NCBI GenBank assembly: GCA_963810555.1
Contig: CAWENX010000024.1
Coordinates: 1 to 64,000 of the forward strand
DNA: 64,000 nt
Direction: 5' to 3'
Origin: G963677325 sp963810555
Lineage (GTDB): Bacteria > Bacteroidota > Bacteroidia > Bacteroidales > Prolixibacteraceae
The notes below the pieces were generated by a model. The model was given only the letters and a program-made list of their open reading frames with translations. It was not told the origin of the DNA and made no database searches. Both the position numbers and the translations under genes were made by a program. Below are positions 37,007 to 45,884 of this stretch, one piece after another. Position 1 is the first letter of the stretch; every line of letters starts with the position of its first letter.

Positions 37007-37170
37007 AATTAACAATATATTCAAAATCCTAACTCCGTATTAAGTCCGGTTTAAGTCCGTATTAAGTCCGTATTAACCTCAAGTGTTCTTATAATCATAA
37101 TATAGAAAATTGCAAACAAATATTTTGAGGGTATTACAACATCTGAATCGAAAATCGAAATCAATTATGA
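37007..37170 (+). repeat. dispersed TTAAGTCCGTA element, copy 3
   Basis: The best-preserved copy: AACAATATATTCAAAATCCT, CTCCGTATTAAGTCCG, three further TTAAGTCCG-type units, ATAATCATAATAT and the right block CAACATCTGAATCGAAAATC shared with copy 1. Confidence 0.8.
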
Positions 37171-37326
37171 TTTACCTTGAACTTTGTTCTTATCACCTTT
37201 GATTTTAATTGCTTATTGATTATAATTGATGAATTATTTCAGAAGAAACAGCCATAGAGAGAGTTTTTCTCTAAAAGGGTGATTATCGGAAGTTTCAATG
37301 ACTACATTTCTAATAACGACAAGCAT

Positions 37327-38490
37327 ATGAAAGAAACAATGACTTCACGGCGGCGTGTTGTAACTGCACTGAACCATAAAATCCCTGACAGGGTGCCGAT
37401 CGATCTCGGCGGATTTCAGACAGGAATCCACATAAAAGCTTATGAAGATTTACTTAAATATTTAAATATACAGGATGATATTGAAATTCTTGATCCGGTC
37501 CAGCAACTGGCAAAACCATGCGAAAAAGTGCTTGAAAGGTTAAGGGTTGATACCCGTTACGTTTGTGCACACGGGCCTGATAATTTCAAAGGTGAGATTA
37601 TTTTAAATGCACGCAGCGGCAAATCCTGGTATGACCTTAAGGATGAGTTCGGCGTTGTATGGTCCATGCCAGCGGAAAACGGTCTCTATATGGACATTTC
37701 GCACCATCCCCTTGCCGATGCAACTATTTATGACATAGCGCGTTATCCATTCCCGGACGGTAAAGACTTAAGCCGTTTTACCGGAGTCAGAGAAGCCGCA
37801 TTGCGATTGCGCAACGAAACTCCATACGCAATTTCCACCGGGATCGGCGGAGTGGTGTATGAAATTTGCTGGTATATGAGAGGGCTTGAACAGTGGTTTA
37901 TGGATATGCTTGTCAACCCCTCTTTCTGCGAGGCCTTGCTGGATAAAACGCTTCAGTACTGGATGGATTACTATACAGGATTTATGGCAGAGGTAGGTGA
38001 TATCGTGGATATTGTCATGATTGGCGACGACCTTGCCGGACAGAACGGCCCGTTATTTGATCCTGAAATTTACCGCAAAATCGTTAAGCCGCGGCAGAAA
38101 AAGCTGGTTCAGTACATCAAATCACTGACACCTGCCAAAATATGGTATCACACATGCGGTTCGTGCATCGAATATATTCCTGATTTGCTGGACAACGGCA
38201 TTGATATTTTAAACCCGGTTCAGATCAGCGCCGAGAATATGGATCCACAGAAGTTGAAAACAGAATACGGCAATAAACTTGATTTCTGGGGAGGAGCCAT
38301 CGATGCCCAGCGCATCCTGCCCTTTGAATCTCAGGAAACTATAAAAAAAGAAGTCAGGAAAAACTTTGAAATTTTCAAGCCGGGAGGAGGCTATATCTTC
38401 AATAATGTGCACAATATACAGGCAGGTGTTCCTCCCGAAAATATTGTTGCCTTTTATGATGCAGCCTATGAATTTGGATTTTACGATTAA
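37327..38490 (+). CDS. Uroporphyrinogen decarboxylase-fold methyltransferase
   Basis: The UroD-superfamily protein of 387 residues begins MKETMTSRRRVVTALNHKIP; the ATG at 37339 is an equally good start. Features are DRVPIDLGG, YEICWYMRGLEQWFMDML, IGDDLAGQNGPLFDPEIYRK and WYHTCGSCIEYIPDLLDNG, the last giving the His-x-Cys zinc site of MtaA/MtbA/CmuA-type corrinoid methyltransferases. It lacks the arginine-rich substrate motif of true HemE. It probably transfers a methyl group between a corrinoid protein and an unknown acceptor. The Fe-S protein upstream may be a partner. Confidence 0.8.
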   Translation: MKETMTSRRRVVTALNHKIPDRVPIDLGGFQTGIHIKAYEDLLKYLNIQDDIEILDPVQQLAKPCEKVLERLRVDTRYVCAHGPDNFKGEIILNARSGKSWYDLKDEFGVVWSMPAENGLYMDISHHPLADATIYDIARYPFPDGKDLSRFTGVREAALRLRNETPYAISTGIGGVVYEICWYMRGLEQWFMDMLVNPSFCEALLDKTLQYWMDYYTGFMAEVGDIVDIVMIGDDLAGQNGPLFDPEIYRKIVKPRQKKLVQYIKSLTPAKIWYHTCGSCIEYIPDLLDNGIDILNPVQISAENMDPQKLKTEYGNKLDFWGGAIDAQRILPFESQETIKKEVRKNFEIFKPGGGYIFNNVHNIQAGVPPENIVAFYDAAYEFGFYD

Positions 38491-38525
38491 GAGAACGGAG
38501 AAGGGAAACCGGAGACGGAAGACCG
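38491..38525. repeat. purine-rich heptad run after UroD stop
   Basis: GAGAACG, GAGAAGG, GAAACCG, GAGACGG and AAGACCG follow the stop codon in exact phase. They are roughly the reverse complement of the units at 38622-38670. Confidence 0.75.
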
Positions 38526-38585
38526 GATGGAATTAATCCGTAATCAGTATGTTCACTGATAAGTAAATTAACTATAACATTTTTT

Positions 38586-38670
38586 AATTCTTAATTCTCT
38601 AATTCTTAATTCTCAATTCCCTTCTCCGGTCTCCATTCTCCGGTTTCCTTGTTCCGGTCTCCGTTTTCGG
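38586..38670. repeat. pyrimidine-rich heptad run near metA stop
   Basis: AATTCTT/AATTCTC units change into TTCTCCG, GTCTCCA, TTCTCCG and GTTTCCT, ending six bases from the metA stop. With 38491-38525 they could pair as a long imperfect hairpin in either transcript. Confidence 0.8.
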
Positions 38671-38675
38671 CAGAA

Positions 38676-39593
38676 TCAATCTATTTCCTGGATGTTGTAA
38701 GGCGTTTCCTGGTAGACGTAATAATTCAGCCAGTTGGAATACAGCAGGCTGGCATGCGAACGCCAGCTTAATAACGGAACTTTAGTCGCATCATCTGAAG
38801 GGTAATAATTCACCGGCAATTCTATGGGAAGCCCTCTGCTTATATCTCTTTTGTACTCTTTATCCAGGGTGTCCCTCGAATATTCGGGGTGCCCGGTAAT
38901 GTAAATCTGTTTTCCCTTGTTGGCAATGGCCATAAAAATCCCTGCTGTATCTGAATATGAAATAACTTCAAGTCCCCGAATCTTCACAACATCTTCCATC
39001 CTTATTTCAGTATGTCTGGAATGAGGGGCTTTGTATATATCATCAAAACCGCGGAAAATAGGCAGTTTCTTGTCCGTAATGAGATGATCGAAAACTCCGA
39101 ACATTTTTTTTGTGAGCGGGTATTTTGGTACTCCATAATAGTAATTTAAGGCGGCTTGTGCACCCCAGCATACATACATGGTGGAAGTAACATTATGAGT
39201 AGACCAGTCGAAAATCCTGCAGAGCTCTTCCCAGTAATCCACCTCTTCAAATGGAAGAAGCTCGACAGGTGCGCCTGTTATAATCATTCCATCATATTTA
39301 TTCGACCTGACCTCTGAAAATGTATGATAAAATTCATTCAGGTGCTCCATTGAAGTGTTTTTGGGAATGTGACCTTCAATTTGCAGAAAATCAATCTCTA
39401 TCTGAAGCGGAGAATTGGAAAGAAGACGCAGCAGATCCGTTTCCGTGGCTATCTTAAGAGGCATCAGGTTAAGGATAATTAGCTTTAAAGGCCTTATATC
39501 CTGATGAATAGCTCTTGTTTCATCAAAAACAAATATATTTTCCTTCCTTAACAACTGTGTAGCAGGAAAATGATCCGGAAGATTAAGTGGCAT
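38676..39593 (-). CDS. metA: Homoserine O-acyltransferase (MetA family)
   Basis: The 305-residue cytosolic enzyme shows the HTS-family triad region: the acyl-enzyme Cys in MYVCWGAQAALNYYYGVPK and His/Glu in YITGHPEYSRDTLDKEY. It activates homoserine by acyl transfer; many MetA proteins use acetyl-CoA rather than succinyl-CoA, so the donor is not assigned. It is the last gene of a lysC-metY-metA cluster and supplies the substrate for the MetY-type enzyme encoded just upstream. Confidence 0.93.
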   Translation of the reverse strand: MPLNLPDHFPATQLLRKENIFVFDETRAIHQDIRPLKLIILNLMPLKIATETDLLRLLSNSPLQIEIDFLQIEGHIPKNTSMEHLNEFYHTFSEVRSNKYDGMIITGAPVELLPFEEVDYWEELCRIFDWSTHNVTSTMYVCWGAQAALNYYYGVPKYPLTKKMFGVFDHLITDKKLPIFRGFDDIYKAPHSRHTEIRMEDVVKIRGLEVISYSDTAGIFMAIANKGKQIYITGHPEYSRDTLDKEYKRDISRGLPIELPVNYYPSDDATKVPLLSWRSHASLLYSNWLNYYVYQETPYNIQEID

Positions 39594-39601
39594 AATTAAT
39601 T

Positions 39602-39622
39602 GAATTACGAATTACGAATTAA
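39602..39622. repeat. GAATTAC heptads before metA start
   Basis: GAATTAC twice and GAATTAA once, starting nine bases upstream of the metA ATG on the minus strand. Confidence 0.65.
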
Positions 39623-39661
39623 AATTGAAAGTGGAACGGAATAATTCCAACCGGTCTGGGT

Positions 39662-39710
39662 CTCCCTGCTCCGGTTTCCGTTCTCCGGCTTCCGTTCTCC
39701 GTTCTTTTAT
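39662..39710. repeat. CTCCGNT heptad run overlapping metY stop
   Basis: Seven in-phase units (CTCCGGT, TTCCGTT, CTCCGGC, TTCCGTT, CTCCGTT) end with CTTTTAT, whose TTA is the metY stop codon read on the other strand. Confidence 0.8.
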
Positions 39711-41008
39711 ATCTTTTCAAGCGCCTGTTCGAAGTCGGCAATAATATCATCGATATGTTCGATGCCGACTGAAACACGAAGCATTGCAGGTTCGACTCCT
39801 GCAGCAATTTGTTCCTCACTGCTCAACTGCTGGTGAGTTGTGGCTGAAGGCTGGATGATCAGTGTTCTTACATCACCCACATTAGCCAAATGGCTTACCA
39901 GTTTAAGATGTCCAACCAGTTGGTTGGCTTTATCCTTACCGCCCTTCACAACAAAAGACAAGACAGCACCCGCACCTTTAGGCAAATATTTCGAAGCAAG
40001 TTCATAATTGGGATTTCCTTCCAATCCCGGATAATTAACGGATTCCACCTTAGGATGGTTTTGCAGCCATTTTGCCAGCGCAAGAGTATTCTGAACATGC
40101 CGTTCTACCCTGAGAGACAATGTTTCAAGACCCTGGATGAAAAGAAAAGAATTGAAAGGACTGATAGCCGGTCCATAATCCCTTAAACTCTCTACCCTCG
40201 CCTTAATGATAAAAGCAATATTACCGAATGAACCGGACGGGCCAAAAACTTCCCAGAATTTTAAACCATGATAGCTTTCTGAAGGTTCAGTAAAACCGGG
40301 AAATTTACCATTTGCCCAATTAAAATTTCCTCCGTCAACTATAACCCCGCCAATAGAGGAACCGTGTCCTCCAATCCATTTTGTGGCTGATTCAACGACA
40401 ATATTTGCTCCGTATTCCAAAGGACGGAACAGGGCTCCGCCGCAGCCAAAGGTATTATCGACGATGAAAGGAAGAGAATATTTCCCAGCAAGCCCGGCTA
40501 ATTTGTCAAAATCCGGAATTGAAAATGCAGGATTTCCTATTGTTTCAACATAAATAGCTTTAGTCTTCTCATCAATCAGTTTTTCAAAGTTCTCAGGATT
40601 CAGATCCTTTGCAAAACGCGCTTCAATCCCTATATTTTTAAAAGTAACTTTAAATTGGTTAAAAGAACCGCCGTATAGATAAGGAGATGATATGAAGTTA
40701 TCTCCTGAGCCTGCTATTGTAGCAAAAGTAATGAACTGAGCCGCATGACCGGAAGAAACAGCAAGAGCCGCTACTCCACCTTCAAGTGCAGCAATCCTCT
40801 TTTCAAAAACATCCTGTGTAGGATTCATAATCCGTGTATAAATATTCCCAAACTCCTGCAGTCCGAATAACCTGGCGGCGTGTTCAGCATTATTGAAAAC
40901 ATAGGAAGTTGTCTGATAGATGGGCACAGCTCTTGAAAGCGTCTCTGAATCAGGTGTATGCCCCGCATGAACCTGAAGTGTTTCGAATTTTTGTTTAGTT
41001 GAACTCAT
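39707..41008 (-). CDS. metY: O-acetylhomoserine sulfhydrylase (Cys/Met metabolism PLP enzyme)
   Basis: The 433-residue PLP enzyme has the fold-type I lysine in VESATKWIGGHGSSIGG, with YTRIMNPTQDVFEKRIAALE and VDNTFGCGG upstream. The length of about 430 and a GNFNWANGKFPGFTEPSESYHG-type insertion (given here only in outline) fit MetY rather than shorter MetB/MetC. It forms homocysteine directly from O-acetylhomoserine and sulfide. It is flanked by metA (downstream) and aspartate kinase (upstream, 41 bp), so direct sulfhydrylation is the likely methionine route. Confidence 0.92.
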   Translation of the reverse strand: MSSTKQKFETLQVHAGHTPDSETLSRAVPIYQTTSYVFNNAEHAARLFGLQEFGNIYTRIMNPTQDVFEKRIAALEGGVAALAVSSGHAAQFITFATIAGSGDNFISSPYLYGGSFNQFKVTFKNIGIEARFAKDLNPENFEKLIDEKTKAIYVETIGNPAFSIPDFDKLAGLAGKYSLPFIVDNTFGCGGALFRPLEYGANIVVESATKWIGGHGSSIGGVIVDGGNFNWANGKFPGFTEPSESYHGLKFWEVFGPSGSFGNIAFIIKARVESLRDYGPAISPFNSFLFIQGLETLSLRVERHVQNTLALAKWLQNHPKVESVNYPGLEGNPNYELASKYLPKGAGAVLSFVVKGGKDKANQLVGHLKLVSHLANVGDVRTLIIQPSATTHQQLSSEEQIAAGVEPAMLRVSVGIEHIDDIIADFEQALEKI

Positions 41009-41049
41009 AACTTTTTAATTAAATAATCTATAAATAATTTGTTAAATTC

Positions 41050-42432
41050 TTAATTTTTGTTTGTCTCGAAAATTTCTCTGTGAATAGCTTTAACAGCCTT
41101 TGTCCTCTCGGTATCCCTGACTAAAAAATAGCTTACAATCGGAGAGGCTCCGGAACAACTCATCAAAACATTGATCTTTTCTTTTGCCAAAGCTGTATAG
41201 ATTCGTGCAGCCACTCCGTATTGTTCTGACAATCCGTTACCAATAGCAACAACAACTGAAATATTCTCAACTACCTTTACATCTGCGACTGCCGAAAGTT
41301 CAATTACGTTGGCAAGCGAATAAGCTTTTTGGAGATCCGGTTTAGCCAACAGAATATTTATTGAAATCTGCGAAGTCAGGACTGAAATAATATTGATGCC
41401 TGATCTGTAAAGTGCAGTTGTAACCTTTGCCAGAATTCCCGGATTGATCCCCACCCCAGGTCCTTCCAGTTTCAAAATTCCAAAATCGTCACTGAATGTT
41501 ACGCTTTTTATAATGTCATTTGTAACAATTTTCTCAGAATTGACAACAGAAAAAGGTTTATCCACGTCCTGTGATTTATTAATATTGAAAATTCTAATGG
41601 GGATGTGGCTGTCTGTCAAAGGTTCAACTGTCCGCGGATGAAGTATTTTTGCACCGAAGTAGGCTAATTCAGCCGCTTCATTATAAGTGAGCATTTTTAT
41701 CTGTAAAGGATTTCTTACCAATTGCGGATCAGCGCTTGAAAATCCGTCTGTACTTTTCCATATATCAACGGAACCGGCTGATATACATTTTGCAAGAGAT
41801 GCTGCCATGTAATCGCTTCCATTCTGACCAAACAGTGTGATCTTTCCCTGGGAAGAAACTCCGTAAGATCCCGGGACAATACAAATCTTTTCACCGGACA
41901 AAGCCTTTGTTACATTTGAGAACGATTTCCCGAAATCTACCGAAGCTGAACCATACTCTCCGTCAGTTACAAGACCCAGTGATTCAGGATATATAACTTC
42001 TGAACTTATACCTGAATCCGACAAAATCCCTTTTAATGCAATGGCAGATAACTTTTCGCCATAAGATAGCACGTGATCCTGCAATGCTGCAGAGGCATCG
42101 CCTGTAAGAGATATTCCTCTGAAATACTGGTACAACTCTGACAATACGACTTTCAGGCTCTCCAACGTAGCTTTTCTTAGAGAATCATCCTTTATTACAG
42201 AATCAAACAGTTCTTTTTTTAATTTATACAATTGATCTGTTACTTTCTGAGCTACCTGATCATCAGCAATAGCCTCTTTAAGAGAATCTGAAAGATATTT
42301 AGTTACTCCTTTGAAGGCAGAAACAACTATGACGATAGGTTTTTTATAATTATTGACAACCTGAATCAGATTCTCAAAATTCTGTTTGCTATTAAGCACC
42401 GATGCACCTAATTTAACAACTGTAATCGGCAT
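41050..42432 (-). CDS. lysC: Aspartate kinase
   Basis: The 460-residue monofunctional kinase has the N-terminal amino-acid kinase fold starting VVKLGASVLNSKQNF, then GQNGSDYMAASLAKCISAG, DIWKSTDGFSSADPQLV and ELAYFGAKILHPRTVEP. Two ACT-type regulatory segments follow (INIISVLTSQISINILL and NVLMSCSGASPIVSYFLV). It makes aspartyl phosphate for the Thr/Met/Lys branch; the placement with metY and metA suggests a methionine-linked isozyme. The typical KFGG motif appears as KLGA here, a minor variation. No riboswitch could be recognised upstream. Confidence 0.9.
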   Translation of the reverse strand: MPITVVKLGASVLNSKQNFENLIQVVNNYKKPIVIVVSAFKGVTKYLSDSLKEAIADDQVAQKVTDQLYKLKKELFDSVIKDDSLRKATLESLKVVLSELYQYFRGISLTGDASAALQDHVLSYGEKLSAIALKGILSDSGISSEVIYPESLGLVTDGEYGSASVDFGKSFSNVTKALSGEKICIVPGSYGVSSQGKITLFGQNGSDYMAASLAKCISAGSVDIWKSTDGFSSADPQLVRNPLQIKMLTYNEAAELAYFGAKILHPRTVEPLTDSHIPIRIFNINKSQDVDKPFSVVNSEKIVTNDIIKSVTFSDDFGILKLEGPGVGINPGILAKVTTALYRSGINIISVLTSQISINILLAKPDLQKAYSLANVIELSAVADVKVVENISVVVAIGNGLSEQYGVAARIYTALAKEKINVLMSCSGASPIVSYFLVRDTERTKAVKAIHREIFETNKN

Positions 42433-42822
42433 ATTATAATACTGATTAATAAATGATTAATGAAAATTTGTCTTTTAAATACACTCAATTATTGCCCTCA
42501 AACGAATAAGAATCCGGATGAAGGCTAGCGCATATCCATAGACATAGGAAGCATAAAGAATACAAAATCAGGGCTAACGGAGCAACAAGGCTGTTGTTCC
42601 CTTTTGAAATTATTACTATTTAATTTTCCTGACTTCATTTAATCGATTCTTATGCAAAAAGAAGATTTGACGGGGCGAACTTAATACATAAAATCAGAAT
42701 CTCCAAATAATTCAATGATATATCCAAAAATCTAACTATACAGGACATTATATACCGTTATTTTAATATATTGAATGAAGCAAAAAAATTTAACTTCACT
42801 TTTCATCTTATCCCTGGAAGAA
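42433..42822. other. lysC leader region without recognised element
   Basis: The divergent gap between lysC and the GH20 gene includes a small stem (AACAA/TTGTT near 42590) but nothing I can match to a SAM or lysine riboswitch. Confidence 0.4.
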
Positions 42823-42830
42823 TATATTTG
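42823..42830 (+). promoter_or_regulatory. -7 box (TATATTTG) for GH20 gene
   Basis: A TAnnTTTG match 40 bp upstream of the ATG at 42871, with a T-run 19 bp before it. It lies inside the longer in-frame ORF and so argues against the upstream ATG at 42775. Confidence 0.5.
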
Positions 42831-42870
42831 TATTTTTGCTGTAAGTAAACCAAATAAACTGTTAATAATT

Positions 42871-44490
42871 ATGAATTATCTCAGAATTATCGTGATTGCA
42901 GGAATTCTTGGTACATTCCTGTCCTGCAAATCAGAAGTCCCGCGGCCTGAAGTAAAAGTCATTCCTGAACCTGCATCGGTAATAAACAAGGAGGGAACCT
43001 TTATTTTTACGCCTGAAACAAAAATCCAGGTAAATCAGGCAGGTGAACAATTTATGAAAATTGCATCCTTCCTGACCAATCATGTTGATAAATTTTATGG
43101 AATTAAAAGTACGGTCACTCAATCGGAAGAACCTTCCAAAAGATCTGTTTATCTGAAACTTGACCCGGAATCAGGTCTCGTTAAGGAAGCGTATAATCTG
43201 ACAGTAACTCCCAAAGGGGTGACTATCGTTGCTTCGGCTCCAAATGGCCTTTTCTACGGGATTCAAACTCTCATCCAGCTAATGCCCCCTACGCAAAAAA
43301 AACTAACCCAGGTTGTCCTTCCGGCAGTTGAGATAAAGGATTCCCCGCGGTTCGCCTGGAGAGGCCTTCATCTTGATGTGGGAAGACATTTCATGCCCAA
43401 AGAATTTATTTTGAAATATCTTGATTATATGTCAATGCACAAGTTCAACACTTTCCATTGGCATCTGACAGAAGATCAGGGATGGCGGATTGAAATAAAG
43501 AAATATCCCAAACTCACTGAAGTTGGTTCTATTCGTAAAGAAACATTAATTGGTCATGGCAGAGATCCTAAGGAATATGATGGCACCCCTTACGGAGGTT
43601 TCTATACACAGGAGGATGTCAAGGAAATTGTAGCCTATGCAGCAGACAGGTACATTACTGTTGTGCCGGAAATAGAAATGCCGGGCCATTCCCTTGCAGC
43701 GCTTGCCTCCTATCCTGAGCTGGGATGTACCGGAGGTCCTTATGAAGTTGCCACCCGATGGGGTGTATTTGATGATGTTTATTGTCCCGGAAAAGAAAGC
43801 ACATTTAATTTCCTGGAGGATGTCCTAAGCGAGATAATACCCCTTTTCCCAAGCCAGTATATTCACATCGGCGGAGATGAATGCCCCAAAACCCGCTGGG
43901 AAAAGTGTCCTCTTTGCCAAAAAAGGATGAAGGAAGAAGGACTCAAAACAGAACATGAGTTGCAAAGCTACTTTGTTCAGAGAATCGAAAAATTCCTGAA
44001 TTCTAAAGGGAAAAAGCTTATCGGCTGGGATGAGATCCTTGAAGGCGGTCTGGCGCCAAATGCGGCTGTTATGTCGTGGCGTGGAGAAGAGGGCGGCATA
44101 GCCGCTGCAAAACAGCATCATTATGTGGTAATGACTCCGGGGAAATATTGTTATCTTGATCATTACCAGGCTGATCCCAAGACACAGCCGTTGGCAATCG
44201 GAGGCTTTCTTCCGCTTGAACAAGTATACAGCTATGATCCGGTACCGGCATCTTTAACAAAAGAAGAATCTTCTTACATAATGGGAGTTCAGGGCAATGT
44301 CTGGACTGAATACATGAAAACTCCGGAATATGTTGAATATATGGTTTATCCACGTGCGGCTGCATTGGCTGAAGTTGCCTGGTCTCCCAAAGAATCCAAA
44401 AACTATGCTGATTTTAAGAACCGGCTTCGTGATGAAATAAAGCGGTATGATGTTTATGGAATAAATTACTGTAAAGCAGAATTTAAGTAA
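42871..44490 (+). CDS. Beta-N-acetylhexosaminidase, GH20 lipoprotein
   Basis: The start is placed at MNYLRIIVIAGILGTFLSC, a lipoprotein signal with the lipobox Cys at residue 19; the 32 residues upstream in frame are non-signal-like and overlap a promoter box. An N-terminal GH20b domain (about 25-150) precedes the catalytic barrel (WRGLHLDVGRHFMPKEFILK, HWHLTEDQGWRIEIKKYP). The catalytic Asp-Glu pair is in YIHIGGDECPKTRWEKCP near residue 335. The enzyme removes terminal GlcNAc/GalNAc from chitooligosaccharides or glycoprotein glycans, from the cell surface or periplasm. Confidence 0.93.
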   Translation: MNYLRIIVIAGILGTFLSCKSEVPRPEVKVIPEPASVINKEGTFIFTPETKIQVNQAGEQFMKIASFLTNHVDKFYGIKSTVTQSEEPSKRSVYLKLDPESGLVKEAYNLTVTPKGVTIVASAPNGLFYGIQTLIQLMPPTQKKLTQVVLPAVEIKDSPRFAWRGLHLDVGRHFMPKEFILKYLDYMSMHKFNTFHWHLTEDQGWRIEIKKYPKLTEVGSIRKETLIGHGRDPKEYDGTPYGGFYTQEDVKEIVAYAADRYITVVPEIEMPGHSLAALASYPELGCTGGPYEVATRWGVFDDVYCPGKESTFNFLEDVLSEIIPLFPSQYIHIGGDECPKTRWEKCPLCQKRMKEEGLKTEHELQSYFVQRIEKFLNSKGKKLIGWDEILEGGLAPNAAVMSWRGEEGGIAAAKQHHYVVMTPGKYCYLDHYQADPKTQPLAIGGFLPLEQVYSYDPVPASLTKEESSYIMGVQGNVWTEYMKTPEYVEYMVYPRAAALAEVAWSPKESKNYADFKNRLRDEIKRYDVYGINYCKAEFK

Positions 44491-44512
44491 CTGACGATAC
44501 TGAAAACCAAAT

Positions 44513-44552
44513 AAAAAGGGTGTCCCTGTAAATTTCAGGAACACCCTTTTTT
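44513..44552. terminator. bidirectional terminator
   Basis: A long hairpin (AAAAAGGGTGT ... ACACCCTTTTTT, with an inner CCTG/CAGG) lies between convergent genes and gives a U-tract in both directions. Confidence 0.85.
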
Positions 44553-44571
44553 AGTTATTAATATAACTGAC

Positions 44572-45447
44572 TTATCTCACGGCAATAACAAGAGCCTTGG
44601 ATTTACTCCAAAACGCTTCAGGATTTGTGATGACCAGTTTATCTGCAGTGTCTGTACCTTCAATTTTATAAGAACCTTCAGGATGAGTGGTAAGAATCTT
44701 TGCAACCTTTTTCATGATTGGTATCTCGGTCGTTTTGGTAATATCGATCTTTGTGAAATTACTCATATCAGCACCGGGGCTCAATTCCTTTACCCTGCCT
44801 ATCCCAAGAAATCCGCCGACTCCTTCAATAATGTTTTTATCCTTTAATTCCTTCTTTGTCCCAATCACATAATACGCGGTATTAAGTTCCTCAGTCTTTT
44901 GTGCAATTTCTTGTTTTTGCTGCTGAGTCTCAGTCGTCAGATTGTTGACAGAAGTGGTCAGATCGCCGACTTTTGTATTTAAATCCTTAACCTGGATATT
45001 CATCTTTTGCAGATCAGCCTTAAGAGAGGTAATTTCAGCCTCCTTTTCCTCGATGCTTTTGTTAAGATTTGCCACCATTTTCTCAAGATCGGCTGAATGC
45101 CTGTTTGATCTCCTCAACATAGCAGTCAGATCATTAACTTTCTTACGGTTTTGTTCCAGTAAGGAATTGATATAAGATATATCGCTCAAAATTTGTTCCT
45201 TACGGTTTCCCTTGACTTCAGCTCCTTTTGCTTCCTTGTTAATCACCATTTCTCTCTGCTTGATTGAATCAAGATTGGCTTCAATCTCATTAAATGCAGA
45301 CACAAATTCGTTCAGGTTCGCCTCCTTAGCGCTTGCGACGGCCATTATACTGTCACGCTGAAAGGTGAGACGTTCAATTTTCTTCTTATTACAGCCTGTT
45401 GATAACATCATCAACGGCAAAACCAACAGTAACAGATACCTTTTCAT
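44572..45447 (-). CDS. Coiled-coil lipoprotein
   Basis: A 291-residue lipoprotein with a lipobox MMLSTGC. Residues about 25-185 are almost wholly charged heptads of coiled-coil type (LEKMVANLNKSIEEKEAEI, VGDLTTSVNNLTTETQQQ). The C-terminal ~100 residues form a beta-rich domain (YYVIGTKKELKDKNIIEG, TTHPEGSYKIEGTDTADKLV). I believe the layout is widespread in Bacteroidota, but no function is known to me. It is monocistronic, with its terminator shared with GH20. Confidence 0.7.
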   Translation of the reverse strand: MKRYLLLLVLPLMMLSTGCNKKKIERLTFQRDSIMAVASAKEANLNEFVSAFNEIEANLDSIKQREMVINKEAKGAEVKGNRKEQILSDISYINSLLEQNRKKVNDLTAMLRRSNRHSADLEKMVANLNKSIEEKEAEITSLKADLQKMNIQVKDLNTKVGDLTTSVNNLTTETQQQKQEIAQKTEELNTAYYVIGTKKELKDKNIIEGVGGFLGIGRVKELSPGADMSNFTKIDITKTTEIPIMKKVAKILTTHPEGSYKIEGTDTADKLVITNPEAFWSKSKALVIAVR

Positions 45448-45884
45448 TTTTACAGATTTTAGTTTTAATTTAATACATATGATTATGATATAGTACAGAT
45501 AATTAATCTTATTCCTGATATTTAACGTTTAACGTATAGCTGCAATAAAAGGTTTTTAAGCTATTCATATATTTTCGGGGTTCCTGCTTTTTAGCTTATT
45601 GAATCATTTACAATCCGATCATGCCTGCCCTTACAACCCCGGAAATTATATTTGACATACAAAGTTAAGGATAATTATCGTTATAAACGATATAAATTAT
45701 TTAAATTAACGCATTAAATTAACCATAAAACTTAAAATTTATTCATTTACTGAAAATTTTCGGTTACAAATACTTTCATTATCAAAAACATCTTGCCGGT
45801 GCACCTGTTTGTTACAATAATCAAACTTTTTATTGATGGATACCTTTTATTAATTAAATATAAATTCAGATTCCGTTTTTCATC
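45448..45884. other. 437-bp AT-rich gap
   Basis: No gene, promoter box or clear repeat was recognised apart from a short TTTAACGT duplication near 45525. Confidence 0.4.

Noticed and set aside
42433..42774. Possible SAM riboswitch upstream of lysC-metY-metA
   Set aside because: I looked for the conserved cores of SAM-I and SAM-II on the minus strand and found only a short AACAA/TTGTT stem. An Infernal search would settle it.
42775..42870. Upstream start for the GH20 gene
   Set aside because: The extra 32 residues are not signal-like and overlap a TATATTTG promoter box, whereas the ATG at 42871 begins a clean lipoprotein signal.
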